37,030 bases of DNA from Lachnospiraceae bacterium UBA7205 (lineage in GTDB: Bacteria > Bacillota > Clostridia > Lachnospirales > Lachnospiraceae), in assembly GCA_002490665.1 (NCBI GenBank), contig DKUL01000086.1, forward strand, positions 20,145 to 57,174. The letters are read 5' to 3'. Positions within the stretch are counted from its first letter, which is position 1; every line of letters begins with the position of its first letter. Of this stretch, positions 16,140 to 23,801 are shown piece by piece. The notes under the pieces are model-generated. The model saw only the letters and a list, made by a program, of their open reading frames with translations. It made no database searches and was not told where the DNA came from. The translations under genes were made by a program, and so were the position numbers.

Positions 16140-17119
16140 ATGATATGGGATATAAATCGTTGGAATTTCCGGAGAAAAGCGTGTTTCTTGTGACAGGCGG
16201 GGCTGGCTTTATCGGTTCGAATCTGTGCGAGGCGATTACGGACATGGGCTGTCAGGTGAGATGCCTTGACGACCTGTCCACTGGCAGGGAAGAAAATGTC
16301 AAAATGTTCATGGACAGGCAAAATTACACGTTTATCAAGGGTGACATCAAGGATCTGGACACTTGCATGAAGGCGTGCGAGGGGGCTGACTTTGTGCTGC
16401 ATCAGGCAGCGTGGGGCTCTGTCCCGAGAAGTATCGAGATGCCGCTGTTTTATGAGCAGAATAATATTATGGGGACGCTCAACATGATGGAGGCGGCAAG
16501 ACAGAGCGGGGTGAAGAAGTTCGTGTACGCGTCAAGCTCGTCCGTCTATGGCGACCATCCGGTGCTGCCCAAGAAGGAGGGGCAGGAGGGAAACCTGCTG
16601 TCTCCCTATGCGCTGACTAAGCGCGCAGACGAGGAATATGGGAAGCTGTACAAAAAGCTGTACAACCTTGACACGTATGGGATGCGTTACTTCAATGTGT
16701 TTGGCCGCAGGCAGGATCCCAACGGCGCCTATGCGGCGGTGATTCCGAAGTTTATCAAGCAGCTGCTTGATGGGGAGGTTCCGACAATCAATGGGGACGG
16801 CAGGCAGTCGAGGGACTTCACCTATATCGACAACGTGATTGAGGCAAACCTCAAGGCATGTCTGGCACCGAGTGACGTGGCTGGCGAGGCGTTCAACATT
16901 GCGTATGGCGGCAGGGAGTACCTGATTGACATTTATTATGACCTGTGCAAGGCGCTTGGCAAGGACGTGGAGCCTCACTTTGGACCAGACCGCGCAGGGG
17001 ATATCAAGCATTCCAATGCGGACATCTCCAAGGCAAAGGAGCTGCTGGGATATGACCCGGAGTATGATTTTGAGAAGGGCATCGCGCTTGCCATTGACTG
17101 GTACAGGGAAAACCTATGA
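16136..17119 (+). CDS. tviC: UDP-N-acetylhexosamine(uronate) 4-epimerase (TviC/WbpP type)
   Basis: A 327-residue extended SDR epimerase. The NAD loop is VTGGAGFIGSNL (19-30), and the catalytic Ser-Tyr-Lys set lies in YASSSSVYGD (131-140) and SPYALTK (156-162, with Tyr158 and Lys162). HQAAWGSVPRS (89-99) and the motif RYFNVFGRRQDPNGAYAAVIP resemble WbpP and TviC, which interconvert N-acetylated hexosamines or their uronates at C4. Working with the dehydrogenase at 13408 it should give UDP-GalNAc or UDP-GalNAcA. The start is taken as GTG 16136 because it forms the GTGA overlap with the previous stop and has AAAGG upstream. ATG 16145 is an alternative that would lose three residues. The final codons lie in a 12-bp direct repeat (17109-17120 and 17124-17135). 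Confidence 0.9.
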   Translation: MNDMGYKSLEFPEKSVFLVTGGAGFIGSNLCEAITDMGCQVRCLDDLSTGREENVKMFMDRQNYTFIKGDIKDLDTCMKACEGADFVLHQAAWGSVPRSIEMPLFYEQNNIMGTLNMMEAARQSGVKKFVYASSSSVYGDHPVLPKKEGQEGNLLSPYALTKRADEEYGKLYKKLYNLDTYGMRYFNVFGRRQDPNGAYAAVIPKFIKQLLDGEVPTINGDGRQSRDFTYIDNVIEANLKACLAPSDVAGEAFNIAYGGREYLIDIYYDLCKALGKDVEPHFGPDRAGDIKHSNADISKAKELLGYDPEYDFEKGIALAIDWYRENL

Positions 17120-17218
17120 ATAAAAAACCTATGAACACGAATGCTGCAAAGGACGCGGCATAAGTGTTTCATGGTTTTTACAAGAACGCAAAGAGCAGCG
17201 TTCTTGGGAGAAGGATGT
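17120..17218 (+). promoter_or_regulatory. Intergenic spacer with a hairpin just before a ribosome binding site
   Basis: This 99-nt gap is one of the few spacers in the locus. A perfect 9-bp inverted repeat (17181-17189 and 17198-17206) with an 8-nt loop ends where the next gene's Shine-Dalgarno GGGAGAAGG begins. No T-run follows, so it is not a standard terminator. It could modulate translation, act as an RNA processing site, or be without function. A 12-bp direct repeat (17109-17120, 17124-17135) straddles the end of the epimerase gene. No promoter was convincing. Confidence 0.4.
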
Positions 17219-17986
17219 ATGAGAATAGCGATAAGAATGGATGATATCACACCTGATATGGACTGGGCAAGGTTTATGCGGTTTAAGGCGCTTTGCGATC
17301 TGTATCAGGTTAAGCCGCTTATAGGGGTCGTGCCCGCAAGCAAGGATGAAAACCTCCATGTCTGCGCGCCGGAGGATGCGCCCGTTAAAGACTTCTGGGC
17401 ATATGTCAGGGAACTGGTAAACGCAGGCTGGTGTGTCGCACAGCACGGTGTGACGCATATTTATACGACAAGGAAAATGGGCTGTTTTCCGCTGAACAGG
17501 CTTTCGGAATTTGCCGGGACGGGGTATGACAGGCAGTATGAGGCGCTACGGGCGGGCAGCAGGGTTTTGGCGGAGCATGGCATCCGGACGGATATCTTTA
17601 TGGCGCCGGCACACTCGTTTGACCGGGATACCATTAAGGCACTGAAAAAACTGGGATTTCGCAGGATGACGGACGGATTTGGCGACTGTCCGTACCGGCG
17701 GTGGGGGATGACTTTCTATCCCATTTCCTATAAACAGGGGAGTGCCCTGAAAAGGAAGTCAAAAAAGGGGTGCACGACATTTGTGGTGCATACAAACACC
17801 ATGAATGACAAGGACTTTGAGCGGTATGAGCAGCTTTTTGCCACGCACAGGGACAGGCTGGTCTCCTATGCGGAATTTTTGGAAATGAATCCGCAAAAAC
17901 GCGGCATTTTCGGCAATATAAAAGAGTATATCATGGCATTCACGAAATATGTCCTTGTCAGTGCCGCGTCACATTATCATAGATGA
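17219..17986 (+). CDS. DUF2334 / polysaccharide-deacetylase-like protein
   Basis: A 255-residue protein of the NodB-like deacetylase superfamily, closest in layout to DUF2334. It shows an early Asp pair (RMDDITPD, Asp8-Asp9), an AQHGVTH motif (His76 and His80) that would complete a D-H-H metal site, and MAPAHSFD near 120 resembling the substrate-binding strand. No signal peptide or TM helix is evident, so it is probably cytoplasmic, unlike secreted deacetylases. A role removing an N-acetyl group from a nucleotide- or lipid-linked sugar would fit the locus, but is inferred. I chose ATG 17219, which has GGGAGAAGG upstream, over the longer reading from 17141, which crosses a hairpin and lacks conserved sequence. 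Confidence 0.7.
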   Translation: MRIAIRMDDITPDMDWARFMRFKALCDLYQVKPLIGVVPASKDENLHVCAPEDAPVKDFWAYVRELVNAGWCVAQHGVTHIYTTRKMGCFPLNRLSEFAGTGYDRQYEALRAGSRVLAEHGIRTDIFMAPAHSFDRDTIKALKKLGFRRMTDGFGDCPYRRWGMTFYPISYKQGSALKRKSKKGCTTFVVHTNTMNDKDFERYEQLFATHRDRLVSYAEFLEMNPQKRGIFGNIKEYIMAFTKYVLVSAASHYHR

Positions 17987-17989
17987 TAA

Positions 17990-18030
17990 GGAACTGTAGA
18001 AAAATAAGTGACACATATTTCTACAATTCC
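17990..18030 (+). repeat. Inverted repeat (13-bp arms, one mismatch) between operon genes
   Basis: Arms 17990-18002 and 18018-18030 are complementary at 12 of 13 positions, with a 15-nt AT-rich loop. There is no T-run after it, so it is unlikely to be an intrinsic terminator. It lies between the stop of the DUF2334 gene and the AAGGGG preceding ATG 18047. It also covers an alternative GTG start (18008), which argues for the downstream start. It may be an mRNA-stability or processing element. Confidence 0.4.
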
Positions 18031-18046
18031 TAAGGGGTATTTGCGT

Positions 18047-19201
18047 ATGGGAGAACCAATCAGGGTACTGAATGTGCTGGGGACAACGAATCTCGGCGGT
18101 GCGGAGAGCAGGGTGATGGAGCTGTACCGGGCGCTCGACAGGGACAAGGTACAGTTTGACTTTATGGTGCACACGGACCAGGAAGGACAGTACAGTGCGG
18201 AAATCCGGAGGCTTGGCGGCAGAATATACCACGTCCCGCGATTCCGTGTTTTTAACATTATGGCATACAAAAAGGCATGGAAACGTTTTTTTGCGGAGCA
18301 TGGCGGCTATGCGGCGGTGCATGGACATATGACCAGCACGGCGGCATTGTATCTTCCGATTGCAAAAAGGGCGGGCGTTCCGCTGACGATTGCCCACGCG
18401 CGGAGCGCGGGAGTGGACAGGGGAATCAAGGGGCTGGTGACCAGGGTAATCCGCCGTCCGCTCAAATACAGGGCAGATTACTGTTTTACCTGTTCCGCCG
18501 AGGCTGCCGATGCGGTTTACGGCAGAAGGTGGGTGGAAAAGGGGCGCGTGTGGACGATACCAAACGCGATTGACGCAGGGCGGTTCGGCTTTCACCCGGC
18601 AGTCCGCGCGGAGGTAAGGGAGGCGCTTGGCATTGCGGATAAATTTGTCGTCGGGCATATTGGGCGGTTTGGCTTTATGAAAAACCACCAGTTTCTGGTA
18701 GCGGTCTTTGCAGAGCTTTGCAAAATGCGTGACGACGCGGTGCTTGTCCTGATTGGGAAAGGCGAGCTGGAAGAACGTGTCAGGGCACAGGTGAACGGGC
18801 TGGGGCTTGCGGATAAGGTGCTGTTTCTTGGCAGCCATCTGGACGTGGAGCGGTATTATCAGGCGTTTGATTATTTTGTTTTTCCGTCGACCTTCGAGGG
18901 ACTGCCCGGGAGTGTCGTGGAGGCGCAGGCAGCAGGGCTTTGCTGCCTTGTCTCTGACAAGGTGACAAGGGAGGTGGCGCTCACGGAGCTTGTCACTTAT
19001 AAAAGCATCGAGGAGCCTGCCGTCAGCTGGGCAGCACAAATCATGCGCGGCGCAAAGAAGGCGCTGGAGCGGCAGGACATGTGTGCGGCGATTGCAGGGA
19101 AACATTTTGACGTGCGGCAGCAGGCGGCGGAAATGGAAGCATTCTATGCCACCGGAAAGAATCCGCCGGGAGCGGTGACCAATGGCGGCACAATCATATA
19201 G
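18047..19201 (+). CDS. GT4 glycosyltransferase (EpsF-like)
   Basis: A 384-residue GT-B glycosyltransferase. The N-terminus reads VLNVLGTTNLGGAESRVMELYRAL, the acceptor-domain signature of EpsF-type GT4 enzymes. The donor domain begins near VVGHIGRFGFMKNH and carries FPSTFEGLPGSVVEAQAAG with the conserved glutamate pair. It should extend the lipid-linked repeat unit on the cytoplasmic face; donor and linkage are unknown. ATG 18047 was chosen with AAGGGG about ten bases upstream. A GTG at 18008 would add 13 residues but lies inside a hairpin. The last about 20 residues look unconserved. Confidence 0.85.
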   Translation: MGEPIRVLNVLGTTNLGGAESRVMELYRALDRDKVQFDFMVHTDQEGQYSAEIRRLGGRIYHVPRFRVFNIMAYKKAWKRFFAEHGGYAAVHGHMTSTAALYLPIAKRAGVPLTIAHARSAGVDRGIKGLVTRVIRRPLKYRADYCFTCSAEAADAVYGRRWVEKGRVWTIPNAIDAGRFGFHPAVRAEVREALGIADKFVVGHIGRFGFMKNHQFLVAVFAELCKMRDDAVLVLIGKGELEERVRAQVNGLGLADKVLFLGSHLDVERYYQAFDYFVFPSTFEGLPGSVVEAQAAGLCCLVSDKVTREVALTELVTYKSIEEPAVSWAAQIMRGAKKALERQDMCAAIAGKHFDVRQQAAEMEAFYATGKNPPGAVTNGGTII

Positions 19202-19219
19202 GGAGAGGTACAAGGGCAC

Positions 19220-20059
19220 ATGATTGATATTTCATACCGGAAAAAGTTTTTAACAGTGAACCAGATATGGTATCCAGATGATGTTACGGTATCTGCACTG
19301 CTGGGTCAGAAAAGAAAGGCGGACATCCTGTTTGTACACGGTGCGCCCGCCGGGGAGACAAAGGGCAGCTTCCGCGGGTGGCAGGAGTACCATACCTGCA
19401 TGAATGATATTACGCGCAAGGAAGAGGATATGCTGGCGGCAGTGAACAAGGCAGTCCGCTACCAGATTCGCAGAAGTGAAAAGGACAATATCGAGATTTG
19501 CTTTTACACAAAGGACGACATCCGGAAATCACCGGAGCTGATATCCACCTTTGCGGATATCTATGCGCGCATGTATCAGTCAAAGGGGTCGGACACGAGG
19601 CTCAACATCACGGCAGTCAAAAAATACCTTGAGGCGGACGCAATCCTGTTTTCGGCTGTGTGGCATGAGGGCGAGGTGTTGGTGTTCCACTCCTATATCT
19701 GTGATGCGGCGGATGCCAGGCTTCTGCACTCGGCTTCCTGCTTTCGGGAGGAGAGCGCAGACCAGTCGATGATCGGAAGGGCAAACAAGCGGCTTCACTG
19801 GGAGGATATCCTGTATTTCAAGAAAAAGGGTCTTTTGCGCTATGACTGGGGCGGTATTTCCGACTTCGAGAATCCCAACGGAATTGACGAGTTCAAGCTA
19901 AAGTTCGGCGGGGATAAGATAACGTATTACAATATACTGGCAGGAAATACGCTGCTTGGAAAGCTTGCTGTCACGGTGATGAACGGCATGAAACGGCTTT
20001 CTAGGCATGAAAAAGGACATGGCGCGCAGGACACAAAAGCTTCAGGCGGAAAAGAGTGA
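19220..20059 (+). CDS. FemAB/GNAT-like acyl- or aminoacyltransferase
   Basis: A 279-residue protein resembling the C-terminal half of FemAB-like and GNAT_6 proteins. A positively charged segment (VRYQIRRSEK, 79-88) is followed by a GNAT-type core. Late in the chain comes YDWGGISDF then GIDEFKLKFGGD (221-232), the hallmark end of FemAB-related folds. Known relatives add amino acids to peptidoglycan stem peptides or act in polysaccharide loci with poorly known substrates. Here it lies between two GT4 genes, which suggests transfer of an acyl or aminoacyl group to the glycan or a precursor. No TM helix is evident. GGAGAGG precedes the ATG, and the next gene starts six bases after the stop. Confidence 0.65.
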   Translation: MIDISYRKKFLTVNQIWYPDDVTVSALLGQKRKADILFVHGAPAGETKGSFRGWQEYHTCMNDITRKEEDMLAAVNKAVRYQIRRSEKDNIEICFYTKDDIRKSPELISTFADIYARMYQSKGSDTRLNITAVKKYLEADAILFSAVWHEGEVLVFHSYICDAADARLLHSASCFREESADQSMIGRANKRLHWEDILYFKKKGLLRYDWGGISDFENPNGIDEFKLKFGGDKITYYNILAGNTLLGKLAVTVMNGMKRLSRHEKGHGAQDTKASGGKE

Positions 20060-20065
20060 ACGGAT

Positions 20066-21259
20066 TTGGGAAAAAAACGAATTATGCTCATTGTCCCCAT
20101 GCTGGATCAAGGAGGGCTTGAGCGTGTGTGTGCGGCAACGGCGCGGCTATTAAAGGAAGAATATGCGGTGCACCTGGTCGTATTTAATACGACTGGAATG
20201 ATTTATGACGTGTCGGGTGTGGAGATGACCGACCTGAACCTGGGTGCCGTGGACGGCAGGTTTGGAAAAGTGTGGAATGTGTTCCGGCGGGTCCGGCGGG
20301 TGAGGGCGCTGAAAAAAAGACTGGATATCCAGCTAAGCTACAGCTTTGGACCGACTGCGAACCTGGTAAATGTGCTCTCAAAGCATAAGGATGCGACGTG
20401 GATAGGGGTCAGGGGGTATGGCGCCTTAAACAGCAAGGCTTCCATGCGGCTGACCTGCGGTCTGGCGGACAGGGTTGTCAGCTGCACAAGGGTGATGGAG
20501 CAGGAGATTGCCAGGCAGTTCCACCCGAAGAAATCGGCGGCGGTCTATAACCCATGTGACATTGCGGAGATAACAAGACAGTCACAGTGTGACACGGCGG
20601 CTGCATTTGACCGTTTTTTTGCGCGGAAGGGAAAAACGGTCGTCTCGATGGGGCGCGAACATGATGTCAAAGGGTTCTGGCATCTGGTGAAGGCGGTTTC
20701 GCTGGTCAGGCAAAAGATGTCGGATGTGAAGCTCATGATTATCGGCGCGGGGGACTACAGTGCCTACAAAACGCTTGCGGAGCAGCTGGGGATGGGGGAC
20801 GACGTCCTGTTTACCGGGGTACAGTCCAATCCGTTTGCACTGCTGAAAAAGGCGGATGTGTATGCGCTGACTTCCGAGAGCGAGGGATTTCCCAATGCCC
20901 TGATTGAAGCCATGGCAGTCGGGCTTCCCTGCGTCAGCGTCAACTGTCTCACCGGACCGGCTGAAATCCTGCACGAGGATTATGGGCAGTGCCGGGACGA
21001 GAACCGTGTATTCCATGCAGACTATGGGATTCTTACGGGTGTGTTCCACGGGGACAGGGATATGGACGCACGCCATATTACAGAGGAGGAGAGAGTGTTT
21101 GCAAGGGAGCTGGAAGGGCTGCTTGCAGATGAAGGCATGTACCGGCGCTATCAGGATGCCGCAAGGAAACGTGCGGAAGCATTTGGCATGGAAACCTATC
21201 TCAGTCGTATCCGGGGGTTGGTTGAGGAGGATGTGAAAGACAGTGCATCGCATGCATGA
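20066..21259 (+). CDS. GT4 glycosyltransferase
   Basis: A 397-residue GT-B glycosyltransferase. It opens with IMLIVPMLDQGGLERV, a common N-terminal signature of exopolysaccharide GT4 enzymes. The donor domain begins at TVVSMGREHDVKGFWHL and has TSESEGFPNALIEAMAVGLP with the conserved glutamates. It probably extends the repeat unit in the cytoplasm. The start is TTG 20066, six bases after the previous stop, with a purine-rich GGAAAAGAG upstream. The ATG at 20084 would drop six residues of the first beta strand and is less likely. Confidence 0.85.
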   Translation: MGKKRIMLIVPMLDQGGLERVCAATARLLKEEYAVHLVVFNTTGMIYDVSGVEMTDLNLGAVDGRFGKVWNVFRRVRRVRALKKRLDIQLSYSFGPTANLVNVLSKHKDATWIGVRGYGALNSKASMRLTCGLADRVVSCTRVMEQEIARQFHPKKSAAVYNPCDIAEITRQSQCDTAAAFDRFFARKGKTVVSMGREHDVKGFWHLVKAVSLVRQKMSDVKLMIIGAGDYSAYKTLAEQLGMGDDVLFTGVQSNPFALLKKADVYALTSESEGFPNALIEAMAVGLPCVSVNCLTGPAEILHEDYGQCRDENRVFHADYGILTGVFHGDRDMDARHITEEERVFARELEGLLADEGMYRRYQDAARKRAEAFGMETYLSRIRGLVEEDVKDSASHA

Positions 21260-21272
21260 GGGAGGAATTAAG

Positions 21273-22673
21273 TTGGAGGAGAGGCAGAAAAAACGGAGGC
21301 GGGCGGTTGTTTATCTGATGCTGTTTGTGGTGAGTCTGGCGTTTTACCTTGTCTGGTATCTGCTTGACGGCATAATTTTAACGGAGGATGCACCCTCGTA
21401 CATCAACATGCAGAGTGACAGGGAGCCGGGGTACTGCCTGTATTTATGGATGTTCCGCGGGATGTTTGGCGAGACATGGTACCTTCATGCGGCAGTGGTC
21501 GTCCAGTGCATTGTGGCGGCGCTGGCGGCATGTGCCGTCACGGTAAGGCTCACGGAACTGTTTTCCTTGGAACTTGTGGGCAGTATGGGCGTACTGGCGG
21601 TGCAGTACGGAATTACGCTGCTCAACCGGTTTGTGGCACAGCGCAGATACAGTTATTTTAACAGCATTGAGACGGAGGGACTCGCCTATTCGCTGTGGGT
21701 GTTCTATTTTCTCTGCATTCTCGGAATATTATATAAGAAAGACAAAAAAAGTGCTACCGGCGCTGTGTTCTGGTCGGTCATACTCATCAGCATCCGCAAG
21801 CATATGCTGATTACGCTTGTGATTTTGCTGATTGTGATGGTCTGGGCGCACATCGGGGAAAAGGGCTGGAAAAAGGCAGGCATTTATGCGCTGCTTGCGT
21901 GTCTGCTGGGCTTTGCGGGGACAAAGCTTGTCGACTGCAGCTACAATCTGATGACGCGCGGGGTGTTTGCCCCGCACACGGGCGATTCCAGCTTTATCCT
22001 CGGGACGGAGCTTTATCTTGCCGACGAGGGCATGGCGGAGCGCATCCATGACCCTGAACACAGGGAGCTGTTCCTGGAAATCATGAGAAGGGCGGACGAG
22101 AAGGAATACAATATTGCCTATGCCGGCAAGGGGTGGCAGGCAGTCGAGGATCACTACAGCGGCGCCTATGACCGGATTAAGTTTGACATTGTGATGGTGG
22201 TCATCCGGGAACATCAGGAGGCAGGGAACATTCCTGAGGCGGACAGGGAGGCGGATTACAACCGGATTGCGGGGACTTTGATGCGGGAACTGCTGCCGGC
22301 CTGTGTCCCGGGGCTGGTCAGGCTATATGCGTGCAATGTAATACATGGGCTTGTCACGAGTATCCTGAAAGTCCACCACCTGCTCAACTGGGCAGCGCTG
22401 GCGCTGTATCTGCTGTATGCCGCGACAATCGCAGGACTGTGTGTGTGCAGGCACAGGCGTATGCGTACCAGGATAGCGGATGATTCCAGCAATCCGGTGT
22501 GTTTTGCGGTTTTGGTGCTGGTGTCGATTGCCGTGAATGTGTGCTTTACATCGCTGACCATCTATCCCCAGATGCGCTATATGCTGTATAATACAGGATT
22601 GTTTTATCAGGCGTGGGGGATTATGCTTTTGGAGCTTTTAGGAGGATTTGGTTTCAGGATGCGGAAATCATAG
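21273..22673 (+). CDS. Polytopic membrane protein with REPGY motif, GT-C-like (paralog of 14724-16139)
   Basis: A 466-residue multi-pass membrane protein. The first TM segment (about 11-32) is followed by an external loop LTEDAPSYINMQSD and REPGYCLYL (50-58), then several TM helices to about 220. A soluble loop (about 220-350, with RADEKEYNIAYAGKGW) and C-terminal TM helices follow. It matches the protein at 14724-16139 in length, TM layout and the REPGY motif, but the two are well diverged. A lipid-sugar-dependent GT-C role is inferred from layout only. TTG 21273 is preferred because GGGAGGA lies six bases upstream, directly after the previous gene's stop. The longer reading from GTG 21243 would place that RBS inside the coding region. 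Confidence 0.62.
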   Translation: MEERQKKRRRAVVYLMLFVVSLAFYLVWYLLDGIILTEDAPSYINMQSDREPGYCLYLWMFRGMFGETWYLHAAVVVQCIVAALAACAVTVRLTELFSLELVGSMGVLAVQYGITLLNRFVAQRRYSYFNSIETEGLAYSLWVFYFLCILGILYKKDKKSATGAVFWSVILISIRKHMLITLVILLIVMVWAHIGEKGWKKAGIYALLACLLGFAGTKLVDCSYNLMTRGVFAPHTGDSSFILGTELYLADEGMAERIHDPEHRELFLEIMRRADEKEYNIAYAGKGWQAVEDHYSGAYDRIKFDIVMVVIREHQEAGNIPEADREADYNRIAGTLMRELLPACVPGLVRLYACNVIHGLVTSILKVHHLLNWAALALYLLYAATIAGLCVCRHRRMRTRIADDSSNPVCFAVLVLVSIAVNVCFTSLTIYPQMRYMLYNTGLFYQAWGIMLLELLGGFGFRMRKS

Positions 22674-22686
22674 TGGAGGAGCGGAT

Positions 22687-23799
22687 ATGAAAAGGATTGT
22701 TTTTCATTTAAACTGTCTGGAGCGGGGCGGTGCGGAGCATGTGGTGGCAACCCTTTCCGGACAGTTTGCGGCACACGGCTATGAGGTGTACATTGCGACG
22801 GAATGGCAGGGCGCGGACGAATACCAGATAGATGCGCGCGTAAAACGCGTCCATGTCGGTTTTGACGGCAGGCAGGAAAAACACGGCCGCGCAAGGAAGT
22901 TTGCAGACCGGATTTTCAATCTGCGCCGCTTCCTGAAACGTGTCAGGCCGGACATTGTCGTCGCGTTTGCGAGAAAGGCAAATTACAGGGCGCTCACCGC
23001 GACAATCGGCATGAAGCTTCCGGTGCTGATATCTGTCCGCATCAACCCGATAGGATATTATGATTTCCTGTCGGATAAGATACAGATACCGCTCCTGTTT
23101 AGGCGGGCAGCGGGATGTGTGTTCCAGACACCCGGGCAGCGGGATTTTTTTCCGCCATATGTGCGCAGGAATGCAAGGATTATCCTGAATCCGGTTGACG
23201 AGCGTTTTATCGGAAAAACGGTGCCGGATATTGCCGGGAAACGGGAGAAATTTGTGGTGCATTCCGGCAGGCTGGTCGATTTTAAGAACCAGTGCATGCT
23301 GATACGAGCATTTGAGGAAGTCCACCGGAGGCATCCGGATTATGTCCTCAAAATATACGGTCCGGATTCGCTTGACGGGACAAAGCAGAAGCTTGAGGCG
23401 CTGATTGCACAGCTCGGGGCGCAGGATTATGTCCGCCTGATGGGCAGCAGCGGCACGCTCGAGCAGGAAATGCTTTATGCGTCGGTGGCGGCATTCTCGT
23501 CTGACTATGAGGGGATGCCCAATGTGATTCTTGAGGCGATGGCGCTCGGGCTTCCGGTCGTGGCGACGGACTGCCCGCCGGGGGGACCCCGCATGGTAAT
23601 CACGCCGGAGGAGAACGGACTTCTGGTGCCGGTCGGGGATGAACATGCGCTGGCAGCGGGAATCAACAGACTGATTGAGGACAGGGATTTTGCGGAAAAG
23701 CTTGGGGCGAACGCGGTGCGGATTGGGGAAAAGGCATCTGCGGAGCTGATTTTTCGGGCGTGGGAAGACTATATCACAGAGATACTGGAGGCCAGATAA
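22687..23799 (+). CDS. GT4 glycosyltransferase (paralog of 25733-26815)
   Basis: A 370-residue GT-B glycosyltransferase. The N-terminus reads FHLNCLERGGAEHVVATLS. The donor domain starts at FVVHSGRLVDFKNQ and carries SSDYEGMPNVILEAMALGLP, followed by ATDCPPGGP and ENGLLVPVGD. The last three motifs recur almost unchanged in the protein at 25733-26815, so the two probably arose by duplication. Both should act on the lipid-linked repeat unit with nucleotide-sugar donors that cannot be named. I chose ATG 22687 with GGAGGAG upstream over an in-frame extension back to 22648. The next gene starts three bases after the stop codon. Confidence 0.87.
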   Translation: MKRIVFHLNCLERGGAEHVVATLSGQFAAHGYEVYIATEWQGADEYQIDARVKRVHVGFDGRQEKHGRARKFADRIFNLRRFLKRVRPDIVVAFARKANYRALTATIGMKLPVLISVRINPIGYYDFLSDKIQIPLLFRRAAGCVFQTPGQRDFFPPYVRRNARIILNPVDERFIGKTVPDIAGKREKFVVHSGRLVDFKNQCMLIRAFEEVHRRHPDYVLKIYGPDSLDGTKQKLEALIAQLGAQDYVRLMGSSGTLEQEMLYASVAAFSSDYEGMPNVILEAMALGLPVVATDCPPGGPRMVITPEENGLLVPVGDEHALAAGINRLIEDRDFAEKLGANAVRIGEKASAELIFRAWEDYITEILEAR

Positions 23800-23801
23800 A
23801 G

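Noticed and set aside
18008..18046. GTG 18008 as the start of the GT4 gene
   Set aside because: It lies within an inverted repeat with no RBS in front, while ATG 18047 has AAGGGG upstream and begins at the conserved strand.
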